The notes beneath the pieces are model-generated. The model saw only the letters and a list, made by a program, of their open reading frames with translations. It searched no databases and was not told where the DNA came from. The position numbers were made by a program, and so were the translations under genes. A DNA stretch of 41,760 nucleotides from Myxococcales bacterium (GTDB taxonomy: Bacteria > Myxococcota_A > Polyangia > Haliangiales > Haliangiaceae), in the NCBI GenBank assembly GCA_028287135.1, contig JAQBQE010000014.1, forward strand, positions 1 to 41,760. Reading direction: 5' to 3'. Position 1 is the stretch's first letter. Each line of letters begins with the position of its first letter. Below, in pieces: positions 8,011 to 17,509 of this stretch.

Positions 8011-8343
8011 ATGGCACAAGCGAAACCAGCAAGCGGCGCTCGGGCGAGCATCGGTGACGTCGCGCCCAAGCTCGCCGATCTCACCGAGGACGTCCTGTTC
8101 GGCGACATCTGGGAGCGCCCTCAGCTGTCCAAGCGGGATCGCAGTCTCATCACGTGCGCGGCGCTCGTCGCCACCGGCAAGACGGAGCAGATGAGCTTTC
8201 ACTTCCCGCGCGCGCTCGAGAACGGCGTCACCCAGGAGGAGCTGGTCGAGATGATCACGCACCTCGCATTCTACGTCGGCTGGCCGAGTGCGATGTCAGC
8301 GGTCGCGAAGGTGAAGGAGCTCATCGAAAAGAAGGCGGCCTGA
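8011..8343 (+). CDS. Carboxymuconolactone decarboxylase family protein
   Basis: A 110-residue protein of the carboxymuconolactone decarboxylase (CMD)/AhpD-like superfamily. Family features are LSKRDRSLITCAALVATG, the His64 region (SFHFPRALENGVTQEEL) and ITHLAFYVGWPSAM with His84. The CxxC redox pair of AhpD peroxidases is absent (only Cys49), so it is closer to the gamma-CMD branch than to a peroxidase. Length is typical for single-domain members. The stop codon is two bases from the ATG of the following SDR gene, so the two are almost certainly one transcript and probably act on the same small-molecule pathway. The substrate is unknown; true 4-carboxymuconolactone activity cannot be assumed since many members differ. 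Confidence 0.88.
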   Translation: MAQAKPASGARASIGDVAPKLADLTEDVLFGDIWERPQLSKRDRSLITCAALVATGKTEQMSFHFPRALENGVTQEELVEMITHLAFYVGWPSAMSAVAKVKELIEKKAA

Positions 8344-8345
8344 CC

Positions 8346-9122
8346 ATGGAACCGAATCAACAGAGACGCTTCGTCGGAAAGGTCGCGTTCGTGAGCGGTG
8401 CCGCGAGCGGCATCGGTCGCGCGGCTGCGATCGCATTCGCGCGAGAGGGAGCAAGCGTGGTGCTCGCGGACATCTCGGAACCAGGCACAGCCGAGACCGC
8501 TCAGATGATCGCGCAGCGAGGTGGACGTACCGTCGCGGTGCGTTGCGACGTGTCGAGCGCCGAGGAAGTGAAGACAGCGCTCGACAAGACCATCGAGGCG
8601 TTCGGTCGGTTGGATGTCGCTTTCAACAATGCCGGCGTCGAACCGAAGAAGCTCGCGCCCACGGCCGAATGGGAAGCGGATGAATGGGACCACATCCTGA
8701 ACATCGATCTACGCGGGGTCTTCCTGTGCATGAAGTACGAGATCCCACTCATCCTGAAGCAGGGCGGCGGCGCGATCGTGAACACCTCGTCGGGCGCGGG
8801 CGTCATCGGCATCAAAGGCAGCCCCGCGTACACCGCGGCCAAACATGGACTGATCGGGCTGACGCGCGCAGCAGCACTCGATTACGCCGCGCAGAACATC
8901 CGCATCAACGTCGTGTGTCCGGGATACATCGACACGCCGATGATGGCTCGCTACACCGGCGGGCCCCCCGAGGGTCGGGCGCGCGTGATCTCGGAAGAAC
9001 CCGTCGGTAGGATGGGGACGCCCGACGAGATCGCCGACGCGGTCGTCTGGCTGTGCTCGGATGCGTCGCGCTTCGTCATCGGTCACGCGATGGTCATCGA
9101 CGGTGGACAGACCATCCAGTGA
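8346..9122 (+). CDS. Short-chain dehydrogenase/reductase (classical SDR)
   Basis: A 258-residue NAD(P)-dependent oxidoreductase. The cofactor motif SGAASGIG is at 17-24, NNAG at 94-97, and the catalytic residues are Ser149, Tyr162 and Lys166 (YTAAK) with the usual 13-residue Ser-Tyr spacing. Asp42 at the end of the second beta strand (VVLADIS) favours NAD(H). The C-terminal FVIGHAMVIDGGQTIQ is typical of the family. It starts two bases after the CMD-like gene, which suggests shared translation and a shared pathway. It converges on the acyl-CoA dehydrogenase gene 28 bases away. The substrate (alcohol, ketone or hydroxyacyl group) cannot be assigned. Confidence 0.92.
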   Translation: MEPNQQRRFVGKVAFVSGAASGIGRAAAIAFAREGASVVLADISEPGTAETAQMIAQRGGRTVAVRCDVSSAEEVKTALDKTIEAFGRLDVAFNNAGVEPKKLAPTAEWEADEWDHILNIDLRGVFLCMKYEIPLILKQGGGAIVNTSSGAGVIGIKGSPAYTAAKHGLIGLTRAAALDYAAQNIRINVVCPGYIDTPMMARYTGGPPEGRARVISEEPVGRMGTPDEIADAVVWLCSDASRFVIGHAMVIDGGQTIQ

Positions 9123-9150
9123 ACGACTGGCCGGTGCGGCCTGACTCCTA

Positions 9151-10983
<1,833 letters not shown>

Positions 10984-11002
10984 ACGTCGGGGGCCTCGCG
11001 GG

Positions 11003-11020
11003 TGAATGAACCGTCATTCA
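11003..11020 (-). promoter_or_regulatory. Palindromic operator of FadR (TetR-family) type
   Basis: TGAATGAACCGTCATTCA has perfect 7-base arms around a 4-base spacer. The arms TGAATGA/TCATTCA are those of the Bacillus/Thermus FadR operator, a TetR-family repressor released by long-chain acyl-CoA. It lies immediately downstream of the -10 element, over the expected transcription start, where binding would block initiation. No TetR gene is in this window. Confidence 0.75.
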
Positions 11021-11021
11021 G

Positions 11022-11050
11022 TTTATGGCCGGAGTTACGCGACGCGTCAA
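11022..11050 (-). promoter_or_regulatory. Sigma-70-type promoter of the acyl-CoA dehydrogenase gene
   Basis: On the minus strand TTGACG (11050-11045) and CATAAA (11027-11022) are separated by 17 bases, directly ahead of the operator and about 40 bases upstream of the start codon at 10983. Confidence 0.6.
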
Positions 11051-11100
11051 CCAGCGACGGAAAGATCCGCTCGGACGTCCGGATTCCGGCGACTTCGCGG

Positions 11101-11236
11101 GAAATGGGGTCAGACCCCTTTTCTGCCCATGAGTGCAAAAAAGGTAGCCTGGTGGGACTGCACGAGCGTGCCGAGATAAGGGGTCAGACCCCTTTTCTGC
11201 GCATGAAGTGCAAGAAAGGTGGCCTGTCCCCATTTC
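11101..11236. repeat. REP-like element with two GGGGTCAGACCCC palindromes
   Basis: The 136-base unit has inverted ends, GAAATGGGG at 11101 and CCCCATTTC at 11228-11236. Inside are two palindromes GGGGTCAGACCCC (11106-11118 and 11180-11192), each followed by similar sequence (TTTTCTGC.CATGA.GTGCAA.AAAGGT.GCCTG). Such GGGGTC-A-GACCCC repeats are often associated with REP-associated tyrosine transposases (RAYTs); none is present here. The unit sits between the acyl-CoA dehydrogenase promoter and the 3' end of the next minus-strand gene. Confidence 0.75.
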
Positions 11237-11238
11237 GG

Positions 11239-12264
11239 TCAGGGCACAGCGCGGTCGAGGACGAGGGTCACGCCGGTGCTCGGCACCGTGACTCGCACCT
11301 CGCCGAGGAGGTCGCCGGACTGCTTGGTGAGGGCGTCATCGTCCTGGTCGAGCCGCGCGCTGATCACGACGTCGCCCGTCAGCGGTGCGTCGGCGATCAT
11401 CGAGTCCGCATCGGTCAGCGCGAAGGCGAGGTCAGGTGCGGTGAACGTCAATCGCGCGACCGCGAGCGGCATGCCGGTGGGGCGACCGTTGGCATTGGAA
11501 CGCTTGGCGATCAGGAACAGCGACGTGCCCTTCGCGAGGCCGCGCAGCCTGGGTGCGACCGTGATCGTGCCGCGGATGTGGTGATCGGGATCGATCGCTG
11601 GAGGTCCGCCCACGCACGTCTCCGGTGCGCCGAGCGCGGGCGAGTCCGTGATCGCCGCGCGGGTGTCGTCGAGCAGCGAGCGAACGCACGCGACGGCATC
11701 GGGCGAGCTCCAGTCGCGCTTGTTGACGAAGTAGAACCGCACGTTGCCTGCGCGATCGATCAGGAAGCTCTCGGGCACGGCAGTCACGCCCCACGCGGAC
11801 GTCAGCGGACCGAGCACGCAGCCACCGCGCTCGGCGCGATCGAGGATCGTGCGATACGCGGTGCTCGCACCGGCGGCGGCCCGCGCGGCCTCGAGCGATT
11901 CCTCGGACGCGACGCGGACGATCGTCAGTCCGGGGATCGCGCGCGACAGATCCTCGAACGTCGGCTGCTCCGCCGCCGTCAGCATATCGAAGCTGGCCTG
12001 GAAGCTGACGAGCACGACCTGCCCGCGCAGCTTCGCGAGATCGATCGTGCCCCCGTCGAGGTCCACGCCGGCGAGCGGAACCGCCGAGCGCGGCAGATCT
12101 CCGAGGACCGGATTCGTGTGCTCCGGCGCGAGCGCGGCGCACGCGACCTCCGGATGGATCCGCGGCGCCTGGTTCGTCACCGGGGCCGCGGAGGGCGGAG
12201 GCACGGCGGCGCCGCCGCATGCACCCGTGAACGCAGCGAGTCCACACAGCCATCGACCGGTCAT
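11239..12264 (-). CDS. Lipoprotein fusing a thioredoxin-fold domain to a CcmI/CcmH-like C-terminal domain
   Basis: A 341-residue lipoprotein (AFTGAC, lipid Cys16). Residues about 60-205 resemble a TlpA-like thioredoxin fold: LRGQVVLVSFQASFD, then the cis-Pro region WGVTAVPESFLIDRAGNVRF. The active-site CxxC is missing; the site reads FQASFD, so ordinary disulfide exchange there is not possible. Residues about 228-341 resemble the Ig-like C-terminal domain of CcmI/CcmH cytochrome c assembly factors (GTSLFLIAKRSNANGRPTGM, PLAVARL, FALTDADSMI, GDLLGEV). I infer a periplasmic binding or chaperone-like role, possibly linked to cytochrome maturation. No Shine-Dalgarno is present, and a TACGTT element seven bases before the ATG suggests a leaderless transcript. 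The small lipoprotein gene at 12292-12726 lies 27 bases upstream on the same strand. Confidence 0.78.
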   Translation of the reverse strand: MTGRWLCGLAAFTGACGGAAVPPPSAAPVTNQAPRIHPEVACAALAPEHTNPVLGDLPRSAVPLAGVDLDGGTIDLAKLRGQVVLVSFQASFDMLTAAEQPTFEDLSRAIPGLTIVRVASEESLEAARAAAGASTAYRTILDRAERGGCVLGPLTSAWGVTAVPESFLIDRAGNVRFYFVNKRDWSSPDAVACVRSLLDDTRAAITDSPALGAPETCVGGPPAIDPDHHIRGTITVAPRLRGLAKGTSLFLIAKRSNANGRPTGMPLAVARLTFTAPDLAFALTDADSMIADAPLTGDVVISARLDQDDDALTKQSGDLLGEVRVTVPSTGVTLVLDRAVP

Positions 12265-12271
12265 CGCCGCG

Positions 12272-12277
12272 AACGTA
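12272..12277 (-). promoter_or_regulatory. Candidate -10 element for leaderless transcript
   Basis: TACGTT on the minus strand ends seven bases before the ATG at 12264, so transcription would begin at or beside the start codon. No convincing -35 was found. Confidence 0.35.
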
Positions 12278-12291
12278 TCACTGTCGGAGAA

Positions 12292-12726
12292 CTAGCAGCC
12301 AGCGGCCGTGGTCAGCTCGGCGAGCTTGGCGCCCGTGTCCTTGCACTGCTTGGTCGCGCCGGTCACCGCGAACTCCTTGGTGTCGGCCGTCGCCGACTTG
12401 ATGTTGTCGACGATGCCGCCGAGGCCCTCGACGTTCATGTCCTGAACGACGCGGTTCTCCTCGCTGATCTTGGTGCACGCCGAGAACTTGGCGTAGGTGT
12501 CGACGACCGCAGCGCACTCGGCGATGCCGCTCGTCGCGAGGTTCGCGGGCGCAGCCTTCGCGGCGGCAGCGGGCACGGCAGGCGCGGCAGGCGCGGAAGG
12601 CGCGGCAGCGGCGGGCTCAGCGGGCTTGGTCTCCGTGGTGACCGGCGCAGGCGGCGCCTTGTCCTTCTGCTTGCAGCCGGCGAACGAGAGAGCAGACAGG
12701 AGCGAGAGGGCGAGGATGGACTTCAT
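12292..12726 (-). CDS. Small Ala/Pro-linker lipoprotein with a four-Cys domain
   Basis: A 144-residue lipoprotein (LSALSFAGC, lipid Cys18). After a Lys-rich start, a low-complexity Ala/Pro linker runs to about residue 65. A short domain with Cys71, 84, 128 and 144 follows, beginning GIAECAAVVDTYAKFSAC and ending TTAAGC. That layout matches the last module of the lipoprotein at 6668-7867 (GIPQCDAYG to SSNCPL), so both probably carry the same myxobacterial Cys domain of unknown role. An ATG at 12738 (MRPKMKS) is an alternative start. The gene is divergent from the antiporter gene at 12887 and lies upstream of the thioredoxin-fold lipoprotein. Confidence 0.78.
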   Translation of the reverse strand: MKSILALSLLSALSFAGCKQKDKAPPAPVTTETKPAEPAAAAPSAPAAPAVPAAAAKAAPANLATSGIAECAAVVDTYAKFSACTKISEENRVVQDMNVEGLGGIVDNIKSATADTKEFAVTGATKQCKDTGAKLAELTTAAGC

Positions 12727-12886
12727 TTTGGGGCGCATGCCTATCACGCCCGCCGTACGTGGGTGCGAACTATTCTTGGACTCGCGATCGCCCGAGGACG
12801 TCTGACGTATCGAGCCGCACCACGCGACCTCGCGGTCGACGCTCTCGCCAGGTGAGCCATGCTTTGCGAGGACCCGGAGCCTGGCG

Positions 12887-14659
12887 ATGCCGCACGACAC
12901 CGCACTCATCGCCATGATCGCTGGCGGGATCGGGCTCGCGTTCGTGCTCGGGCTCCTCGCCACCCGGCTTCGCATGCCTCCGCTGGTTGGCTACATCCTG
13001 GCGGGGATCGTGATCGGCCCGTTCACGCCAGGGTTCACCGGAGACCTCGGACTCGCGCAGCAGCTCGCCGAGATCGGCGTGATCCTCCTGATGTTCGGCG
13101 TCGGCATCCACTTCTCGGTCGCAGACCTGCTCGCGGTTCGCAGGATCGCCGTGCCGGGTGCCATCGTTCAGATCAGCGTGGCGACGGCGCTCGGGCTGGT
13201 CGTCACCTGGATGTGGGGCTGGTCGTTCGGTGCAGGTCTCGTGTTTGGCCTGTGTCTCTCGGTCGCGAGCACCGTGGTCCTGCTTCGCGCCATGGAGTCG
13301 CGCGGGATGCTGGACTCGACGGATGGCCGGATCGCCGTCGGCTGGCTCGTCGTCGAGGACCTCGCGACGGTGGTCGTCCTGGTCCTGCTGCCGGCCGTCG
13401 CGGTGCCTCTGGGGGGCGTGCAACCGCAAGGCGCCGGCGACAACCTCGCGTGGACGCTCGCCGTGACGCTGACCAAGGTCGCGGCGTTCATCGCCTTGAT
13501 GTACGTCGTCGGCCGCCGGGTGGTTCCGTGGCTGCTCGAGCGGGTCGCGCGCATGGGATCGCGCGAGATGTTCACGCTCGCGGTTCTCGCCGTCGCACTC
13601 GGGATCGCGTTCGGCGCGTCGGTGCTGTTCGGCGTGTCATTCGCTCTCGGTGCGTTCTTCGCCGGAACCGTGGTCAATGCATCGTCTCTCAGCCATGAAG
13701 CGGCCAGCGACGCGCTGCCGTTGCAGGACGCGTTCTCGGTGCTGTTCTTCGTCGCCGTCGGCATGCTGTTCGACCCGAACATCCTCGTCGATGCGCCGTT
13801 CGCCGTGCTCGTGGTCGTGCTGATCGTGATGCTGGGAAAATCGATCGGCGCGTTCGCGATCGTGCTGCTGTTGCGGTACCCGGTCCGCACCGCCCTCACG
13901 ATCTCGGCAAGCCTTGCTCAGATCGGAGAGTTCTCGTTCATCCTGGCCGCGCTGGCCATGAGCCTGGGCCTCCTACCCGCCGAAGGACAGAGCCTGATCG
14001 TGGCGGGCGCGATCCTCTCGATCGGCCTCAACCCGGTCGCGTTCTGGCTCGCGGATCGAGCGACCGGCTGGCTCGAGGCACATCCCGTGCTGCTCGCTCG
14101 TCTCGAACGCAGGGCGGCAGAGACCGACGCCGTCGAGGACGGCGAGTCTGCCGAGGCGATCAGCGATCACGTGATCATTGTCGGCTACGGCCGCGTCGGC
14201 GCCGCGATCGGCGAGATCCTGCTCGCTCAGGGTGTGCCGATGGTAGGGATCGATCACAGTCGTGAGCTCGTGCTGGCGCAGCGGGTGCGCGGTACGATGA
14301 TCCTGTTCGGCGACGCCGCCCGCTCCGATGTGATCGAGAGAGCCAACCCCCGGCAGGCACGTCTGCTGGTCGTCGCCACGCCCGACCCGTATCAAGCGGG
14401 CGCGATCATCGACCGCGTGCGCGCGGCCAATCCGTCGATCGTCTGCCTTGCGCGTGCGCATGGCGACAAGGAGCGCACGTACCTCGAGCAGCACGGCGCC
14501 GACAGCGTGCTGATCGGAGAGAAGGAGCTCGCGTTCAGCCTCGCGCATGAAGCCCTGATGAACATGGGCTGCGACGACGACCTGGCCGATGACCTGATCG
14601 CAGAGTTCCGGCAGGGAGAGACGCCCCGTCGGAACCTGACCCACGCTCCGGGCCCGTGA
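12887..14659 (+). CDS. ybaL: YbaL-type CPA2 cation/proton antiporter
   Basis: A 590-residue inner-membrane protein closely resembling E. coli YbaL (Kef-like, CPA2 family; K+/H+ antiport or efflux presumed). Residues 1-395 carry about a dozen hydrophobic segments with family motifs PPLVGYILAGIVIGPFTPGF (31-50), LMFGVGIHFS, STVVLLRAMESRG and the conserved acidic pair Glu157-Asp158 in GWLVVEDLA. Residues about 426-545 form a cytosolic TrkA-N (RCK/Rossmann) domain, with GYGRVG at 433-438 and Asp456 ending the second strand, which would bind a nucleotide and gate transport. GGAG seven bases upstream supports the start. It converges on dbpA, with four bases between the stop codons. Confidence 0.92.
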   Translation: MPHDTALIAMIAGGIGLAFVLGLLATRLRMPPLVGYILAGIVIGPFTPGFTGDLGLAQQLAEIGVILLMFGVGIHFSVADLLAVRRIAVPGAIVQISVATALGLVVTWMWGWSFGAGLVFGLCLSVASTVVLLRAMESRGMLDSTDGRIAVGWLVVEDLATVVVLVLLPAVAVPLGGVQPQGAGDNLAWTLAVTLTKVAAFIALMYVVGRRVVPWLLERVARMGSREMFTLAVLAVALGIAFGASVLFGVSFALGAFFAGTVVNASSLSHEAASDALPLQDAFSVLFFVAVGMLFDPNILVDAPFAVLVVVLIVMLGKSIGAFAIVLLLRYPVRTALTISASLAQIGEFSFILAALAMSLGLLPAEGQSLIVAGAILSIGLNPVAFWLADRATGWLEAHPVLLARLERRAAETDAVEDGESAEAISDHVIIVGYGRVGAAIGEILLAQGVPMVGIDHSRELVLAQRVRGTMILFGDAARSDVIERANPRQARLLVVATPDPYQAGAIIDRVRAANPSIVCLARAHGDKERTYLEQHGADSVLIGEKELAFSLAHEALMNMGCDDDLADDLIAEFRQGETPRRNLTHAPGP

Positions 14660-14663
14660 CCGC

Positions 14664-16079
14664 TCAGCGCGGGTCGCGGCTGCGTGACGGGACCGGTGCC
14701 ATGACCTGGTAGGCGCGGAACCGCTTCTTCTTGATCCCGCGGCCGGTCGCGAGCCCCTCGAGCGCCTTGGTGCCCATCGCCGCGGTGAGCGCCACGAAGC
14801 TGATCGAATCGAGCACCTTGATCTTGCCGATATCGGTCGCTGCGATCCCGATTTCCGAGGTCAGCGCACCGACGATATCGCCGGGACGCAATCGATCCTT
14901 GCGACCACCCTGGATCGCGATCGTCACCATCGCCGGCGGCGGCGGACGCGCACTCTCGACGGCCTCGGGCATCGGCGACAACGCCACGTTCGCGAGCGGT
15001 CCGTCGCGGAGCTCGTCGAGTGCGCGGCGATCGCCCTGCCCCGCGAGCGTGATCGCGATGCCCTCGTGCCCGGCGCGCGCGGTGCGGCCGACCCGATGGG
15101 TGAACACATCGGGCTCGCGCGGCAGGTCGTAGTTGATCACGGCGCCGAGCTCGTCGATGTCGAGGCCACGCGCCGCGACGTCGGTGGCGACGAGGACGCG
15201 CAAGCTACCGTTGCTGAGCAGCAGGAGGACCGTGTTGCGGTCGTGCTGATCCATGCCGCCGTGGAGTGCGACCGCCGCGAACCCCGAGAAGCTCAGCGAA
15301 TCGGCCACCACGTCACAGGTCTCGCGGTGGTTGCAGAAGATCACGGCCGACTCCGGACGGTGATGGCCGAGCACGCGGATCAGCGCGGCCGTCTTGTCGA
15401 GGTTCGCGACGTCATAGACGACGTGCGTCATCCGCGCCGACGTGTCCTCGATCGGCGCCGAGACCTGGAGGGCATCCTTCTGGAAGGTCGAGCTCAGCTC
15501 GCGCACGGCTTCGGGGAATGTCGCCGAGAACAGCAGCGTCTGCCGCTCCGCCCAGGTCTCGCGCACGATCTCGGTGACCGCATTGATGAAGCCCATCTCG
15601 AGCATGCGGTCGGCTTCATCGAGGACGAGCGTGCGGATCGCGCCGACGTCGAGCCGGTTGCGCTTCATGTGATCGAGCACCCGACCGGGCGTGCCGACGA
15701 TGATGTCGACGCCGCCCTCGAGCGACGCCTTCTCGCGCTGGACCGAGGTGCCACCGGTGACCGTCAGGATCCGCGTGTGGGGCAGCGGGCGCGCGAGCCG
15801 GCGAAGCTCGTCGGCGACCTGCGCGGCGAGCTCGCGCGTCGGGCACAGCACGAGGGCACCGGGGCGACCGCTGCGCGGCGTGATCTTCGAGAGCAGTGCG
15901 AGCCCGAACGCGGCGGTCTTGCCGGTCCCGGTCCCGGCCTGCCCGAGCACGTCGCGCCCGGCGAGCATCGCGGGAAGCGCGAGCGCCTGGATCGGCGTCA
16001 TCGTGTGGTACTCGAGCTGCGCGAGATTTTCGAGCCACGTCGGTGGCAGCTGCAGCATCGTGAAGGCGAGCTCGGACAT
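14664..16079 (-). CDS. dbpA: ATP-dependent RNA helicase DbpA
   Basis: A 471-residue DEAD-box RNA helicase closely resembling E. coli DbpA, which acts in large ribosomal subunit assembly by binding hairpin 92 of 23S rRNA. Motifs in order are the Q-motif region YHTMTPIQ, Walker A AGTGTGKT (48-55), PTRELA (80-85), TPGR, DEAD (154-157), SAT (185-187), ARGLD and HRVGRTARAG (329-338). Residues about 395-471 (RLRPGDIVGALTSEIGI, IGKIKVLDSISFVAL) are the DbpA-specific RNA-binding domain, which separates it from RhlE-type helicases. It is transcribed toward ybaL and divergent from the protease gene at 16204. Confidence 0.95.
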   Translation of the reverse strand: MSELAFTMLQLPPTWLENLAQLEYHTMTPIQALALPAMLAGRDVLGQAGTGTGKTAAFGLALLSKITPRSGRPGALVLCPTRELAAQVADELRRLARPLPHTRILTVTGGTSVQREKASLEGGVDIIVGTPGRVLDHMKRNRLDVGAIRTLVLDEADRMLEMGFINAVTEIVRETWAERQTLLFSATFPEAVRELSSTFQKDALQVSAPIEDTSARMTHVVYDVANLDKTAALIRVLGHHRPESAVIFCNHRETCDVVADSLSFSGFAAVALHGGMDQHDRNTVLLLLSNGSLRVLVATDVAARGLDIDELGAVINYDLPREPDVFTHRVGRTARAGHEGIAITLAGQGDRRALDELRDGPLANVALSPMPEAVESARPPPPAMVTIAIQGGRKDRLRPGDIVGALTSEIGIAATDIGKIKVLDSISFVALTAAMGTKALEGLATGRGIKKKRFRAYQVMAPVPSRSRDPR

Positions 16080-16203
16080 CGGGATCGGCGCACCCTAGCA
16101 CGCGAGGAGAGCGGCCAGTCCGCTGGCCAGGCAACCCGACCCGCCGCGCTGCGTTGCACGGACACGCGATCGACGCGGGTGCACCAATTGCAGAACGGCC
16201 TGC

Positions 16204-17496
16204 GTGCGCAGATCTCCGCCAACGAGGTTCCTTCATTCGCTGCTGTCCGTGCTCGCGCTCGGCTCCTCGGTCGTCGCTTGTGCGGACGCCCCCCCAGGTC
16301 CGGCCGGTCCGTCCGGAGGTGGTAAGGGCGACTACGTCGGAGAAGACGACCGCACGCAGATCGGGGATGCGACCGATCCACGCGTCGCAAGGTGGGCGCC
16401 ATCGGTCGGCCTGATGATGCGCGCGAGCAAGCTTGAAGCCCGCGGCGATGGCGCGTACCGCGCGCGCACGAACACGCTCGGAAGCGAGAAGGAACTGTGC
16501 AGCGACGAGCGGTTCGCCGACGAGCCGGTCCTCGGGTTCTGCTCGTCGTGGCTGGTCGGACCTGACCTGCTGGCGACCGCGGGACATTGCGTCACCAACC
16601 ACCTGTGCGACGACATCGCGGTGGTCTTCGATTTTCACAGCACGGGCGCGAGCGCGAACCCGGATCGCATTCCGGCGGATCGCGTATTCAGGTGCGAGTC
16701 CATCGTCGCGCGGGAGTACGAGGAAGGGGGACGTGACTACGCGTTGATCCGTCTCGATCGCGCAGCGCTTGGCAGGATCCCCTTCACGGTGGATGCCACG
16801 CCCCCTTCGATCGGCACAGCGGTCGCGACGATCGGGTTTCCATACGGCATCTACGCAAAGGCCGACCTCGGCGGCCGCCTGCTCCGCCACACCGACACGA
16901 AGATCGAGACCACGCTCGATACGTTCCCCGGAAACTCGGGTTCGGTCGTCCTCGACCTCGACACCGGGCATGCCTTCGCGATCCACACCGAGGGAGGCCA
17001 GCACAACTTTGTTCTCGATGGCTCGTGCATGCGCACGGCGAGCTGCACGACGGCTGACGTCGAGGCGGGAACGTGCACTCCTTCGATCGAGCGCCTCGCC
17101 GACGGGTTTGCGAGTGGCATAGGAACACCGCCGACGCCCGACGCCCCGACCTCGTGCGGCGGCCGATGCGGCGACCAGGACGCACAGGGATGCGATTGCG
17201 ATCTGGCGTGCGTGGATCGCGGGGATTGCTGTGACGACATGAGCGACGTCTGTAGCGCGAGCCCGACCGGTCCCGCGTGCATCGAACCCGGGGGGCCCTG
17301 CGACACTGCAAGTGATTGCGCCCCGATGTCCTGCACCTGTGAGGGCGTCAACCTGGTCACCGAGTCGTTCCAGGCCGCACCTGGGCGATGCAACGCTGGC
17401 ACGTGCTTCGGCGACCCGTACGCAGCGTGTCGCGCGGCCTGCATCGATCAGGGTTTCACGCCGCTGGCGTGGGGCACGAGCTGCTACTGGGACTGA
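16204..17496 (+). CDS. Secreted trypsin-like serine protease with somatomedin-B-like module
   Basis: A 430-residue probable lipoprotein (GSSVVACAD, Cys26). The chymotrypsin-fold domain has a complete triad: His128 (LLATAGHC), Asp178 (RDYALIRLD) and Ser245 (FPGNSGS). Residues 318-350 hold eight cysteines spaced C-x3-C-x7-C-x-C-x3-C-x5-CC-x6-C (CGGRCGDQDAQGCDCDLAC, then DRGDCCDD), the pattern of the somatomedin-B domain of animal vitronectin. A further Cys-rich tail (CDTASDCAPMSCTC) follows. The protein is probably anchored at the surface and cleaves extracellular proteins; the Cys modules may bind or localise. The start is a GTG with no strong ribosome site, so it is less certain. The gene is followed 13 bases later by an SDR gene. 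Confidence 0.85.
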   Translation: MRRSPPTRFLHSLLSVLALGSSVVACADAPPGPAGPSGGGKGDYVGEDDRTQIGDATDPRVARWAPSVGLMMRASKLEARGDGAYRARTNTLGSEKELCSDERFADEPVLGFCSSWLVGPDLLATAGHCVTNHLCDDIAVVFDFHSTGASANPDRIPADRVFRCESIVAREYEEGGRDYALIRLDRAALGRIPFTVDATPPSIGTAVATIGFPYGIYAKADLGGRLLRHTDTKIETTLDTFPGNSGSVVLDLDTGHAFAIHTEGGQHNFVLDGSCMRTASCTTADVEAGTCTPSIERLADGFASGIGTPPTPDAPTSCGGRCGDQDAQGCDCDLACVDRGDCCDDMSDVCSASPTGPACIEPGGPCDTASDCAPMSCTCEGVNLVTESFQAAPGRCNAGTCFGDPYAACRAACIDQGFTPLAWGTSCYWD

Positions 17497-17509
17497 TATC
17501 GTGACGCCC

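Noticed and set aside
8011..8343. AhpD-type alkyl hydroperoxidase
   Set aside because: The family's CxxC redox pair is absent, so peroxidase activity is not supported; only the broader CMD family is called.
11018..11233. Small open frames across the REP-like repeat
   Set aside because: They consist of repeat and promoter sequence, have no ribosome site and resemble no protein.
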